Assembly: GCF_964340395.1 (NCBI RefSeq)
Contig: NC_135566.1
Location: 510,001 to 574,000, forward strand
Direction of reading: 5' to 3'
From: Glandiceps talaboti
Taxonomy: Eukaryota; Hemichordata; Enteropneusta; Spengelidae
Length of the DNA: 64,000 nucleotides
Both the position numbers and the translations under genes were made by a program. Shown one piece after another: positions 35,701 to 51,800 of this stretch. The notes beneath the pieces are model-generated. The model saw nothing but the letters and a program-made list of their open reading frames with translations. It was not told the DNA's origin and made no database searches. Position 1 is the first letter of the stretch, and every line of letters begins with the position of its first letter.

Positions 35701-37329
35701 CAGTCTACATGTTACCCTGGTTCTTTTTAAGACCACATTTCAGAATAAAAACCAGCTGACACTAAAAACCCTATTTCAAGCTATTCTATATAAATTTCAG
35801 ATCTTTACTTCCCTATAACCACAAAAACAATAAATATCAAGGATAACGACTGACAGACTCAGTTTTCTTACATAAATTTTAATATACACTTTAATTTCTT
35901 TTTAAAAAAAAAGGTATTCTGCTTATCATAGAAGTTATTGGAAGCACAGAGAGATTTACTGCAGCATTCACTACAAGAAAGAATTTAGGAAATGACAATA
36001 TTATTTCTTTCTTTATGTCTACTGTTTCTATAGAAAAACTTTCTAATGTACCTCCTCTTAATTAGGCTGTCTTTGCCAAGGTTTAGGAACTTTACCAAGT
36101 AAACAGAAGAGGAAAATTTAGTAAAATGTGCATACATTTTCTTCCTAACCATATTTGGGTGGGAACTCGGCTAAAAGATCACATGATCTCAACGATAGAG
36201 TTTACCTACTTTGCCACCATTTATAGAAATACTGTTATAATTAATTCAAACACTGACAAGTAACTAATACATTCATGAAATAATCAAAAATATGCCTTTT
36301 ATAACCAGAAAGTGAATGAGTTATAATATATTATTTTTTGACTGATATTAGGAAGCGAAGAGGGGGAATACAATAGAAAGTCTTACTGTTACTACTCTAG
36401 AGGACTGGCTATACTAATTGCACTCTTAGCTAAACCACAGCTAAACCACATTGACATCTAATAAGTATATTTGACAACTCACACAATAGTGTACCGACAC
36501 CATCCTAATCTCAATTTCATTCCATCAAAAACATAGTTCTACCTCTGTTTTACATATTTGGTCATATCATCAATCAAATAAACAATAGTACATGTATGTA
36601 TAAACAGCTGGTTACTTGCAAGCCAACAGCTTTTTATCCTTTGTACAGGAATGATACAAGCAAACTCTGAAAGGTATTAATGAGCATACAAATAACACAA
36701 CACAAAATGCAGACAATCATTTCTAAAAATGCAATAAAATGAACAGCAAAACTGTAATTTTAAATAAAGCAAATATAAAATGAATATTGATTACTGAGAA
36801 AAGAACTACAATTTTCTGCATTTGTAACCTTATTTGGCCATCTAAAGTACACATGCTGGTAATTTTATACATTTTCAGAACATCAAATACTTCTATAATA
36901 CAGTTCAAAAATATTTTGTTTTCCATCCAAATGACCTTAATTAAATGTCATGTCATGTCATGTCAAAGTTCAAAGGTTAAAGGTTCAAGAACCATCACTT
37001 GAGGAGATTTAGAGTATAGGGAAAGAATTTTTCAAATAATAGAATATCAGATATGTGATTGCTGATAAGTTATATTATCTAATAATAGATAATACAACAT
37101 CTAGTTTTACATGTCAACAACACTTCATAAGTACATTTACACAATACATAGTTTTCAAAAAATGATACAAAACTTACATTTGAGTTGTACACTTATTTTA
37201 AATAGGTCATTTTTGTAATGCCCTTCAGGCCTTCAAAAACTATCAAATTACAGTAATTTTTTCAGACTATCTGGGTACAGACTCCTGATTTTGATATCAT
37301 ACTATGATATACAGCAGCCACCATCAAAG

Positions 37330-37584
37330 GCTATCAATTTACATGTATGCCAATATGGAAGGCTGTCCATTTACATGTATACCAATATGGAAGGCTGTCC
37401 ATTTACATGTATGCCAATATGGAAGGCTGTCCATTTACATGTATGCCAATATGGAAGGCTGTCCATTTACATGTATGCCAATATGGAAGGCTGTCCATTT
37501 ACATGTATACCAATATGGAAGGCTGTCCATTTACATGTATGCCAATATGGAAGGCTGTCCATTTACATGTATGCCAATATGACA
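37330..37584. repeat. 32-bp minisatellite, 8 copies
   Basis: Unit CATTTACATGTATGCCAATA then TGGAAGGCTGTC. As 32 is not a multiple of three, all three plus-strand frames happen to be open, giving overlapping repeat artefacts. Confidence 0.96.
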
Positions 37585-38529
37585 TATCACCCTCTATCAC
37601 AAAGTATCAGGAGCTGTCATCTCATGATTTGAGTACTTGCACTCACAGTTCCTGTATCCAAGGACTGAGCTGCAGCACAAATATCTCTCAACTATTGATT
37701 AACCTGCCAGAATTGTACTGTACATCTCATATTAAATATTCAAGCCCCTGTGACCATAGCTTTAAAAGTTATATGTTGTGACTGTCTGTTTCAAAGAGTG
37801 TCCTCAGATAGCTAAATACCATAAATACTATAGTACAGTGTAGTTATATATACTCACACACATGAAATATTGTGATTTGATGAAAATATGTATTAATGGT
37901 AGAGGGTCTGACATGTTATAATCTGATATCGGTATTAATGTAGTAGGGTCTGATGATATACTACACAACATGAATAATGATATAAGATCTGATACAAGTA
38001 TTAATGTGGTAAGGCTTCATACATTTAGTAATGGTAGAGACTTCAGTCCATGAACTTCAAGTCAAGGCAATGCTAGATTGACAACAAACTCTAGTATTAT
38101 GATCTGACAAAGGTATCTTTTTATTTCTCCAATATTTAAAGTTTGATAATTGAATAAATTCAATATTCAATACCAGTAATATGTGAACATGGCAAGAGGA
38201 TATAATGGTAGCCTGTTTACTGAACTGTCGAGATACATTGTTAGCTCATATTCACCACTTCAAACGAGTTACGTAGCCACACACCAAAAGTTGTTATGAT
38301 GGTTATCCAGCATCCATATGGTTCAATTTACATAAAACAAATGTAAATAACATGTAAATTACCACATCACATGGTGTAATATGTGTATATTTACATAATG
38401 ATTCATTTGAATAATGAGAGCCTGACAAGTTGTAACGGTTGGAGGGACTAAATGCTGTCATCAACCAGGCTATTGGGCGAAAATTTTCAATTCATTATCG
38501 CCAGTTTTGACAATGTAATCACTACAAGT

Positions 38530-38705
38530 GGAGAATACAAGGGCTAGGAGATACAACTGGCTAATGATGTATCTCAACAGTGCAGTAAACAGGCTATATG
38601 GCTAGGAGGTATGGCCAGCTAATGATGCATCTCAACAGTGCAGTAACTAGGCTAGGCTAGGAGGTACAACCAGCTAATGATGTATCTCAACAGCGCAGTA
38701 AACAG
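38530..38705. repeat. Tandem repeat, about 57-65 bp, 3 copies
   Basis: Copies share GGCTAGGAG, CAGCTAATGATG and TATCTCAACAGTGCAGTAA. Confidence 0.8.
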
Positions 38706-40288
38706 GCTAATATAATGGGTAAAACTTCAAAAACAACAAATATCGATGGTTGGAAAGGATTATATGCCATTACTAATGTGAAAACACCTTAGTCTGTAAC
38801 ATCATATCGATGCGGCAAATAATCTGTTTTCTGACAAGATACATGTCATACACAACCATTTAATTATTTGGTCAACACCATGCATTACAGTAGATGTGTG
38901 TGAGAAAAAGTCAACCTTCTTGTTCTATTTTGACCCCCTAGCATGAGGTAGAATGCAACTATGGGTACCAAAGAAAAGACTAACAATACCGATTCAACTT
39001 ATGATCAGTATGTCCTCCTAACAACTGACATGATCTGTATTCACTATGGTGAAATGCAACAAACAGTAAAGTAATGTCTTTTCTAAAATGTCTATAGATC
39101 TGTAATACATAATCTATCTTTACCATGATATGTTATTAACAATATGATATTCAAGGCTAATATCAAATTCAATATTTCGGTGTGCTTTGTCTGGCAGTAA
39201 TATTTCTATGAATTCCTTGGCAGTTTTCACCAACAGAACTGAAGTTGTATGTGTGAACTTAAAAACTGACATTTTGTGTGGATTTCTAGTAAAAATTTTA
39301 TTCAAAACTTACAGGTTCCTTACCTTTTTATTTCTAAAATAATAAAATGTATAATCATTCTTTATTGAACAAACTTAATTCTGTAAAATAATTACTATCA
39401 ATGCTATTAACATACAACCTTTGACCTAGTCATGGGCCACCATATTGGATTGATAAGTTTCTACATCTTTCACATTGTTATTTCTGGTGCAAACAATAGG
39501 CATTTCTTGGAACCATACAAAACACATCTGATTTTAACATCTGTCTTCTTGAGATGGTTGGTCAGATAAATTAAAGGGTCAAAGGTCAATTTTTAGGAAG
39601 TGATGATGTCACACTTTCTAGTGTCATTCAGAGTTGATACAGATACTATTTCACTGATAATATAGAATAGACCATTGTAATGTATACCAACCCCTTGTAG
39701 TAGAGAGATACATATCTCCAACAACTAGAAACTATACACAAGGTTTGTTGTCTGATGAGTTAATTAGTAGATGAGACTCTTGTGATTGCCATTGTAATCA
39801 GCCAGTAAAATACACTTTTATACAATTTCTTGATCTCATAATTTAGACATCACAACAACTTTAGAGGGCGCTATTGCACCACTAGAGAGCACTATTCACA
39901 AGAGTGATCTTCTACTAGTAGTATGTTGTTCATCTCAGATATTACCTAACATTCTGATGGGGAGGGGGTTATGAGTTTAAGTTTTTAGAGTTTTTCCAAT
40001 TGTTTTTTATCACAAGACTAAATAAATATCAACAGAAAATTTAAACACCTGTCCTATACACAGCCAAGAACAATCCTTGGATGGTGTCTACATCTGATTT
40101 CACAATTATGCAGACTGAAAAAAACAAAACTTTCTTGTGACAAATTATTGATATTTCATTCATAAAAACTGAAAAACAAATATATTCATCCTCCTGAATA
40201 TATTGAAATACATCCTCTACAATTGTTCAAAAGAAAAAGTGTAAAAAGCATAGGGAAGACCACATTGCAAATTGTTTTGTGACCTACA

Positions 40289-43200
40289 CTATGGTACACC
40301 ACCCAATGTTAGAACGTCAAAACACATATCACAAACACGAACTGGTTTATTCAGGTCGTATTTTATAATCGGCATCATCTTGGCGGAACACTTAGAACAT
40401 AAAATACGACCACAGTGTCGGCTGAAATAAACAAGAGAAGAAACCACACTGTCAGTGTTTTTTTGCTAATTACAGTTTGGAAACCCTGGTAGCATTGGGG
40501 CAAATCTAGTAAACATCGCATGATCATTTTGGCAGAGCACACTAGTAAATTCTTGGGAAACTCTACATACGTTTAAGAATGCTTCTTTTCATGACCATGT
40601 ACGGTTTACAATACTTAATACTCTGATTTACCATTCATGGACGAGGCAACACAAGAAAAATAACAAATAAAATGTTTTATCTCAAATTCTAATTCCTATA
40701 TATCTCACTCATCAAAGACAAAAACAGACACACTATTACATAAACATGAAAGTTAACTTACCAGTGATGTTTCCTTGTTTTGATTCCAAATTTTATAGAG
40801 CATTCCTGGCAAGTTTCACATTCTGACCATTGTGGCTCTGCAGAAAGCATATCTGTAAACAAGGGTATATTGGGGTTCAATTTACATACAATGTATTGGT
40901 AAGTGTAAAAACCATAATACTCAAGATAAGACAACTATTTTACTTTGTTCTTATTAAAATATGAATTACCTGAAACTGCTGTATGCTGTGATTACTTTGA
41001 ATTACCAGACAGTAAATGTTGTATTTTTGGTTTGAACATGTACAACTTGGCTTAGTGTGGTATTATGTATAATCTGGAAAGTTAAATAATTTGTCACCAA
41101 GCAAAATACAGGTGAAGCAATCATAAAACGTGTATAGCACTTATTTCTATTTATAATCTGTTTGTTCTAAACATGAATTTCATTTAAGACAAAAAAATGT
41201 TATGGCATGCTGTTTTCTGATCATCAATTTTGGCATACTATAGGTACAAGTTCAAGATCAGTACTTACCTAATAACCTAAATAACAGTTGTTTTGTGGCA
41301 ACCTGGGCGTTAAAAATAGATATTCCATTTTTGTTCACAGTTCCAAGACAAGCTCCTGATCTTACAACTGCTCTACAAAGATTGGCATTACCTTGTTGGT
41401 ATGCAAGTAACAACACTGGAAGAGAATGGAAAAATTAGCATATTCAAATCGTGATAAGGGCAGACTGATAGGATATGACCCTGAATAGGTCAAAGGTTAC
41501 AAAACATGACCAAGAATGATGGGAAATACATTAAAGTCACACAAATTTGAATTTGATGTTAGATTGCAGTAAATTTGCTTACTGTTTCAAGAGAATTGCT
41601 TAGTTTTGGATTTCTATAATTTATTATGAATATACCAAGCAATCTGATTCTGGTGCTTACCTGTGTTACCTTCAGCATCTGGCATGTCGACTGGATATGC
41701 AGGCATACATTCTTTGAATAATTCAAATATGGCTGCTGCATTCTCCTTACCATACTGTCCTAATACATGCATTGGTGTTTGCCCTCTGTCAAATAATGAA
41801 AATACGATCAACACTGTTATACTAATAAAAGTTAAATCTACAAGATTATTTTTTAATTTGAATGTGCCACCATTTAAATATTTTGCATGCAACATTGCCG
41901 CGGGACCCATGGTGCTCTGATAGAACAATAACAAATGTTTTGCATCCGAACGCCCCTTGCTTGTTCTCATCTTAGATTGAATTGATATGAGACTCTGTAA
42001 GTGCTTGATAGAGGGCACTATATCTTATAAACGGTTCTCACCTTAGATTGACATGTTCTGCATTGATACGTGATTCTATAAGTAGTACCCTAACACAGTT
42101 TATGTTCCCAGATTGCACTGCAACATGAAGAGCTGAAAAAAGAAGAGTAAAATCAATCAAAAATGTACATTATTACTTATCGCCATCATTTCTATAAGTA
42201 CTCAAATAATACTGTAAATGTCAGTAAAATCTGAACTGCTATCACCAAACCATAACTACCAATAATGGTGTTCGACTTTATTTTCTATCCGAGTGAGGTA
42301 GGCAAATCCCCTAATGTAGGTCATTGTAAATTTCACTGTTTGAGGCAAGTACTAGTGGCTAGATAATTCTACTACTAGTGAAGGTTGTATCTCACTGCTG
42401 AAGGTGGAATTTGAGTAGAGAAGGGCATCTTTCACCAATTTTGTGGTAAATACTTCTCCCATCATAGGAAAGCCTAATTTGTGTAGGTTAATCTCACACA
42501 AAAGACTACAAATTTCACATCAACACCTCCAGAGTATAATGATTTGTAAATTAAATGAGCTGATAACACTTACCATTATTCATATTGACATCAACTGCAT
42601 CAACATCTACACCATTCTCTATAAGTATACTACATATCGTTGAGCGGTCATGGGTAGCTGCTATGTGAAGACATGTCTGTTTATGGTTGGTAAGATCACC
42701 AATATTAGCTCCTGCCAGTAGCTAAAAATAATACAAAAAATTAAATTACTAACAACTGGATTTTTTTACGGCTAGCATTTAAATCATCTTAAAGAGGTGA
42801 TTGAAATTTGTTAAGTTCTTCCAAAACACCAAAATTGATATAAGGTTAACCAGGTTATATGATATGACATGTACATCATGTGCATATCACATGTGTAGCA
42901 CATGTACATCACCTGCACATCATGTGCACATCACATGCCTATCACATGTACATCACATGTTATTCTTCATCTTTCATCTTTCTATTCCAAGCTAGACACT
43001 ATCTACATGTCAATGACTTGATGATACTGAGAGTGATTATCACATACATACTTCACTGCTTTATTCATCACATTATCTAAAGATAAAATGTATTTCTGGG
43101 ACACTTTCCTATTTCCTTTGGAATTAAAATTAATGAACAAATGAAATATTTGACACTTAGAATAATAAGAATATTTCAAAAGATTTGTATGGACAAAAAA

Positions 43201-45719
43201 ATGACATTTAAAAACTTACTCACCAGATTTCTAACTATCATTTCATTGCCAGTTTGTACAGAGAGATGTAGTGGTGACAACCTACTGGAGTCCTGTGCTC
43301 TAGAGTTGACATTAGCATGAACACTAATTAAAAATAATACACTTTCTATATCACTGTTTGTAATAGCTATGTGGAGGAAGTTTCTTCCTTTGTTGTCAAG
43401 CTGTAAAACAATGGGAAAATGTCAACGTGATTATTGATAGAGAGAAAGATATACAATGTATTATGTCAATAAAAATCAAACACTATACCCATGTACTGCA
43501 TACAGTACATCCATCAGGATTTTCTAAAAGTGATTTCATTTGCATTTACAGTAAATTATCACTTCAACATTATAATTGTAGAAAGTGACATGTACCAATT
43601 ATTCATTTACTTGTCTTTTATCGCATTCTGGGTATAATGTGAAAATTTTGCAAGTTTGTTTTGTTTGAGAAGAAAAGAACAGAAAAAATGAAAAAGTTGC
43701 CTATATGGGTTAGAATAAGAATGAATCAGTTGGACCCGTCTGAGGGCTTGAAATAAGTAAACAACCTGTGACATATGGATGTAACAGACTCACCTGTTCA
43801 GCAGCTCCAGGTTCTCTATCTAATATCATCTGTGCTGCTTTGTTATTCTTGATTGTCATGGCAGCAGCAAACGGTGTCTGACCACTTCTATCTCTAAGAG
43901 TTAAATCTAATAGTGGATGTGACATCAATAGTTTGATCAGTGTATCATGTTGATTAATTACAGCTATGTGGATGGGTGTCTTACCCTCGGCATCCTACAA
44001 CAAACCATGACAAAACAAAACAATTAGTACACAAGCCTCAATAAATTCTCACTCTTGACACTGGGCTGTTCTCCAAAATATTAGTTAAATCAGAAATGAC
44101 ATTGCCAATACAATGACCACAGACACAGCGGTACATTAAAATAGACAACTTTTAATAAATTCAAATTGTTACTCTTTGTATGCAAGTTATTTTGATTAAG
44201 AAGTCCTTCTTATGCCTGTTCTGTGTCAAATTCACTTGTAGGTATACTCCTGGTGTCATAAGGCAAAGTTAAAGTTTAACTGGTTTCAAATCGAGGGGAA
44301 GTGCCAGCTTGGGGTCTACAGGTCAATTTGCATACATTCTCTTTTAGCCAATCATCCCCTTCAATTTTTGGAATTTACATAAGTAAACATTGCGTTAAAT
44401 CTCAAACGGCTTACAAGTTAGCGTCACCCAGCATTTTCCCTTGCTTGTCAGTTCCAAGACACTTGTGAGTGAGTATGGTTTCTTGTGTGCAAGCGAGATC
44501 TTCTCCCCTGTCTGCCGCCCTCTATAGACGTACCAACGATTTGAATGGTGGATCAGATCAAATCTTAACAATATAACTAAACATACAAAGTCATTCAGAG
44601 TTGATTGACAGCTTTCCCAAGATGAATGTAGTCAGCAGTTAAAACATACAACTACATCACAGTACATACCTTAGCATTAACATCAGCATTCATTTCTATC
44701 AATGCTTGTACAACTTGTTCAAGTCCCCACTGACATGCTATGTGTAGAGGTCCCTGACCATCTCTGGCTTCTTCATCACCTTCTCCATTAGGACCTGGTC
44801 TACGAGGACTATTCACATCACACATACTGTAAGATGAAAGCTACACAAGTCAAATAACCTATACTATAACAATTGAATGTATTAAAGTTAATCTTCCACT
44901 GATATGTATCCTTGCTAGTACAGGAGTCACTTGTGAAGGTTTGTCATACATATGTATGTAAGTCAAGATTTCTGTCAAATTCTCAGGAAAACCAGAGATG
45001 TTCATTAAACTTATGGTGCAAGATTTTCAAATCTATGCTTGTTTTGCAAGTTTTCTTATTCCTATTACAAGAGTCTCAAACATACACAAAAACTTCGCTA
45101 AAACACTAATATGCAACTCTTCACTCTTACAATGCATCTGACTATATGTATAGACCCTTAGTTCTGGCATATGTCCATAAAATAGAAATACTTACCTTCG
45201 TATTAGGAAACAGGCAACAGCTTCATTGTTGTCATCAATAGCTCTATGTAGCAGTGTCTGTTGACATCCACCAGGTCCCCTACCCCAGGCATTTGTATCA
45301 CATCCATGTCTTACTAGTGTAGAGGCTACATCTTCCTGTCCACTCTCTAGTGCCACCCATAATGGAGGGTTACCGTTTTCATCAATTACATTCATATTGG
45401 CACCTCGTACACACAGCGCATCCACAACAACAGGAAGATGTCGTTTGATTGAAAGCTGTAGGGGGGTTTCATTTTCTTTTGTTCTGTTGAAGGAAAAACA
45501 GATTGTGAGACGCCGAGTTATTCAGTTAACATAAAATTTTAAGATGATAGACTGAATGTAATCCATGGCAAAATAAATTTATAATTTTCTTCATCTATAA
45601 AAGCTACTTTGGAGTCATTATAATATTTGATAGTCAAGTACATTATGACTACATGAATGACTGGATTTCATTAATATAAATGGATAAATGCAGACAGAGT
45701 CAGAGAGACAGACAGACAT

Positions 45720-45756
<37 letters not shown>

Positions 45757-45788
45757 GACAGACAGACAAACAGACAGGCAGACAAACT

Positions 45789-45857
<69 letters not shown>

Positions 45858-48800
45858 TGCATGTTACAAGTTATAAATGATGAAGAACTGGTACTTGAAT
45901 TCTTAACTTATTTAGACGTAGAAGTTTGTTATTGACTTACTTAATATTGAGATCAGCTTTGTGTTCTAGTAAGAACAATGCACTGGGTGTTCCTTGCTTC
46001 ATAATAGCTTGATGTAATAATGTCATTCCATCACTCATAGTGTGGTTAATATTAGCACCACCAGCTAGTAGTTGTGCTGCTATGTCATGGAAGTTCATCC
46101 AGAGTGCAAGTCCAAGTACAGTCTGTTCTTGACTGTCTACTAAGTTGAGATCTGGGATGATTTGTAGATTGTTGTTACTGTGTAGTGAATTTGCTGAAAG
46201 AAACATACAACATGATTTACAGTCAGTTTATATCACTTGGTTTTCAACGTTATTGTTGGTACTCCCCCATATTTGTCCATACATAGACACGTCATCCTTT
46301 GTGGGGTATTCTTTTCAGCCCTTTGGTCTAAAAGGGGAAAATGTATTTCAGATGAAAAAGTCTCAAACTAGGATCCACTGTACTGTATTCTAAATATTCT
46401 TCATTTGTGGAAGAAACATTTTCGAAAATGGAGTGTGGTGTTTGTCACAAAAGCAGAACAACCCTGCTATAGCTGACCACAACCACCTTCCTTCAATTCA
46501 TGTATTTGATAGTTGACTTGACTCACCTCTATGTTCAAGGAACACAGCAACTACATCTGTATGTTTATTAGCAATAGCTATATGTAATGGTGTCTGCTGT
46601 GTTGCTTCATGGACTACATCAGTACCTTCAATGTTATATCTACCAAGGGGTTTACTGACATCAAACCTTGTCTGTGCGTTGGGATTAGCTCCTTTATGTA
46701 GTAGCTGCAAGGTGAGTTTAGCTAGACCATATCTGGCTGCAGTGTGAAGTGGTGTCTCTCCCTGTACAATACAAGTATATTACATACAAATATCTAAAAA
46801 TTTGTCTGGAATAGTATTCTTACCATCTTGGCAAAAATTCCTCAATTCTTTTGCATATTCACTCTGTCAGGCTTGCACCAATTTCACACAAATCATACTT
46901 TTAATACAGATACATGTACAGGAAACAACAAAATTAATGAATGACATTATTTTAAAGAAAAAGTCAAAATCCACTTGTCACCTGAATAAAGAGTGGAATA
47001 AATGATTCTTTCTAGAGGGGTATGATTAAACAGTCAATACAATGATCCCTACCTGGAGGTTTGAATGATTTTCACTTGCATTGCGTTCAACAAGAAATAA
47101 TGCCGCTTCTTCATTGTTAGCTCTGCATGACAGATGTAGTAAAGTATCACCTGTAAACAAACAATCAATCATAAAATGTCCTCAGTCTCAAAAAATGTTG
47201 AAAATAGTGGACGTTTTCTGGTTTAATCTTCAAAGTGACTTAGTCCTCACACTTCTGACAAAAAGTAACCAGTAAATGACTGCATTCTTTCCTTAGCATA
47301 ACACACACCTACGATACCAGTCTAGTAACCATAGTAACCATAACATACCTGTCTTAGGATTGATAGCATCTGGCTTACTTCCCCTTGTAATAAGTCTTGC
47401 TGCAAAGCTACCATCATTGTATTTTTGGTCTCCAGTTGTGTTATCCAATGCCAGCCATAGAACTACATCATCTTCATTGTTCCTTAGTTCTAAATCTAAT
47501 CTAATAGATGATGATGAACAACATGAATGTTGGTGGCAACAAACACTTTGTTTAGTTATTCATTGTTCTCTTTTCATTTCATTTCTTCAAAATCTAAAAC
47601 ATATTTTTGTACTACAACATAAATTTAACTAATATCCAGTATTAGGATCATTGAAAATACTTTAATTTTTGCTCACATTGTCGATTAATATCCTGCTGAT
47701 CTGGCACCTAGCATACAATTCAACTCTATTTCACTGTCTGGAAATGTTCTCTGCTACCATCAAGATTTAGTTCTACCATGCATTACCATATATATCTACC
47801 ATATCAAAACAAACTGCATGCACTATACATGTTGTCAAAACACCCCAATCCATCCATCCCCACACCCCTCATTCACAGTCATACACACACACAACCCCCT
47901 CATTCACACCGTCATAAACACAACCCTCATACACACACCCCTCAGTCACACACACAACCCTCATACACACATCCCTCATACACACACCCCTCATACGTAT
48001 ACTCCTCATACACACCCCTTCATACACACACCCCTCATACACATGTAATTTGACAAGCTGTACCTAATATCACTATTATTTATCAATGTCATATTGTGTG
48101 TACATACAGATACAATGTGTCCTATCACACTACTGTGTTTGTTACTTATGTCTGCAAATATAGATTTATTTATACAGTGGGTAAAAGTGATACACTATAT
48201 CCCTACTGGAATGTTGACTTATTTCCATCCTACATAGAAAGAAAGAAAGCTAGATAGATTGACTTATTTCCATCCTACATAGAACAAAAGACAGCTAGAT
48301 AGATTGACTTATTTCCATCCTACATAGAACAAAAGAAAGCTAGATAGGTTGACTTATTTCCATCCTACATAGAACAAAAGAAAGAAATCTAGACGAGTTG
48401 ACTTACTGTTTATAATCTAGTAGTAGAGTAAAGACAGCGTCATTTCTTGATGCTATAGCTTTATGCATTGGAGTGCTGTAAGAAGAACACATGAATGTCA
48501 CAATTCTGTTGATGATCATTGACCAAGAAAACTCACAGAAAGCTCAATGCTAAAAACACAAGTTATAACCTGTGTTAGTAATTTACACAGTGGTTGTCAC
48601 ATAGCAATAACATTAATATTATCTTAGTAGTGTAGCCATAAAGATTACATAGGATTATCCTTTCATTCTGGACAAACTTTTCTATAAATCCGCAAGACAA
48701 CTATTCACACCTGAATGTTAATTCTAATCCAAAGTGAGCCTTTACAACGCCAACAGTAACACAACCCACTCTGGGTTGAAATTTCATATTACTAGCACTC

Positions 48801-51800
48801 TAATACAATGACTCAATTCTCATTGAAGTATTTTTCTAACATATACAGCTTTAGCAAAATGTAAGCGAGTTGTGTGTTCTACCTTCCAGTGTTATCCTGC
48901 ATGTTAGGATTAGCTCCATACTGTAGTAGTAAACTAGCAACCCTAGCCATTCCCTCTATCACATCCTGATTAGCTATCCGTGGGTTGTAGGCTGCCACAA
49001 TATGTAGTGCTGTCTCATTCTCAGGGTGATTAGCAGCATTGGTCTTGGCACCATTCTTGATCAGGAAAATAGCAGAAAATTCATCTCCTGGTAAATAGGA
49101 GTAAGCATTAAAATATTATACCTCAAAACAAATTGGGAAACCTGGCACAAAATTAATAAATTCATCTCAGAGTGAAAAGAAGTAAGCATAGAAAACAAAT
49201 AATAAAATAAAATTCTAATCATTACATTATAAACATCCTCAATGCATTGTACAAGGCTCAGAGAGAATAGGCATCATCGGCAGGGTAAAAACAATATAAA
49301 TGTCAAAAATCATTATACAAATTGAGAAAAACTGGCACAAAATTCATTTTCTGGTTCAAAGAAATAAGCTCCATAATATTGCACCTCCATACAAACTGAG
49401 AAAGCACAAAATCACTTTCTGAGGGTAAAGGAATAAGCACTAAAACTTACTATAGCATAATCTTTGATGTTAATAAATTCTGTAGTGCGTATGCAGTATT
49501 TGAACCATTTCTAGTATGTTCTAAACTTCAGGTTTTGGATACATACACACTTCTTTGATTTTCAGTGTGACCCCCTAGTACATCTGAAGGACTGTACTTT
49601 CCAAACAATCAAAAAGTTTATTTTAGACAATAACAATTATTTCATGACTGTAATCTGTAATGTGGTTTTACTCTTCATTTATTCATAAATCTCAGTTGTA
49701 TTTGTTGAATGGTCCCTGTACTTCAGTTTCAGAATCCATTTTTTTCAATGTCTACATTTTGCTAACCATCACAAACTTACCTCTTTTCACAGCTTTATGA
49801 AGCAGACATCTTCCATCATTGTCAGTGACATCCACATCAGCTCTGTGCTTGACTAATTCAGTGGCTATGCTTTCTTGTTTAGTTGATAATGCTAAATCTA
49901 GTGGTAAATCTCCCTGGTTGTCTAACTCATTCAATTTACCAGGTAACTAAAATTTATAAGATATAAGTACATGTACATAAATGTTTACTTTCAAGTTTGT
50001 TGTTATGACTGAAATCAGTCCAAATACAGATAAAATGAACCAGGTTGATTGAGACATTGCTTTGAAAATACTGAATTTGATAAAAAGAAAAGCCCTACTG
50101 TGTATGATTTGACAAAACTTAATTATGAATATTTCAACTACACATAAGGCCTCTCCTTCAAGGTAAAAGCTGGCCTCTCAGAAAATGTGTACAGCTCTGA
50201 TGATTGGCAAGTGATATATGAAATTTTGTGAAGGGTCGGGAGGGAGAGAAGGAGGTGTGGAGAGAAATACCTGAGGGTAGGTGACGTTCTGTAATTTGAC
50301 ATGTACCTACCTGTGCATCATATTCCATAAGGTAAAGGAATACAACATCTTCTCTTCTATTCCTAACAGCTGTATGTAACGGATATTCTGTCTTGGCTTT
50401 AAACATCTTGTAAAGTAATGGTGCTGTCATACTAACAAAATCTCCACTGTTAAAATCACCCTGAAATATTCAAATTACCATAGATACAATCACATTTAGT
50501 TTTAACAAACATTATTACAACCAAAAATCACTCACTGAAATGTTCAAATCAAATACAATCACACACATTTGTATCAAACATAGATATTTTTATTTTATGG
50601 CTGATACAGAATTTAACCACCTAAGTGGATCATAAAAATAACATTTACTTGATTTCTTGGTCAACACCATGGCTTCACACCATGCACTATACAGGTATTA
50701 TTACAGGTGGACATTTACTTGATTTCTTGGTCAACACCATGGCTTCACACCATGCACTATACAGGTATTATTACAGGTGGACATACAGTTAGTCAATATT
50801 CTTGTTCTATTGTCTAGTATGGGGGGGGGGGGGTGTAATGCTATTACACAACTTACATATCATTAAAACAATATTGTTACAAAACTTGAACATTTTCTAT
50901 CATTCTCTTTCGATGATTTCTTATAAATAACATTTCACAGAAATGCAAAAACAATGATTAAAATAACGAATTATTTGAAAGGCACTCATGAGATATTGTT
51001 GATGTATGTAGTTCAGTGTTTGATAATGATTATTGTCTAATTTACTATGCTACACCACTATAATGATGTTAATTCACTTACCCAGTGGTTTGAAATAATT
51101 TCTGAACAGTATTCTCGAAGTGTATTGGCTCCTATTTCATCAGCTGTGGCATAAAATTTGATACAATTCTTGACAGTCACAGACGACATCAGTGACTTTT
51201 CACAACTGTAACAAACAGTACAAGCATTTTATGTTTATTTTACTCTTATTGTATCAATAAATCTCATTGTTGCATATTGTTAAATTAATAAAGCTAACAT
51301 AAAGCTTCAGTAAATAACATGTCATTACACTTTTAAATTAGATGACTAGTACACAGAGTCAGACCAGAAACCCTGCAGAGCACCTCAACCAAAACAATTC
51401 CCTGCAGCTTGGTGAATATTACAGAGAAAGCACCTCTTTACCAAAACAATTCCCTGTAGCTTGGTGAATATTACACAGAAAGCACCTCTTTACCAAAACA
51501 ATTCCCTGTAGCTTGGTGAATATTACACAGAAAGCACCTCTTTACCAAAACAATTCCCTGTACTAAGCTTGGTGAATATTACACAGAAAGCACCTCTTTA
51601 CCAAAACAATTCCCTGCAGCTTGGTGAATATTACACAGAAAGCACCTCTTTACCAAAACAATTCCCTGTAGCTTGGTGAATATTACACAGAAGGCACCTC
51701 TCAACCTAAACAATTCCCTGCAGCTTGGTGAATATTACACAGAAAGCACCTCTTAACCTAAACAATTCCCTGTAGCTTGGTTCTTATTACCGTATGTACA

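Larger units (their letters stand above)
29363..40288. other. PHETA/ANKFY1 tail-to-tail interval, no gene
   Basis: No exon with splice signals or protein similarity was found on either strand over 10.9 kb. It holds the 1.8 kb minisatellite at 29690-31470, further tandem repeats, a hairpin MITE at 34508-34772 and opposed polyadenylation signals near 33567-33643. The 32170-32436 open frame resembles nothing I recognise. Confidence 0.6.
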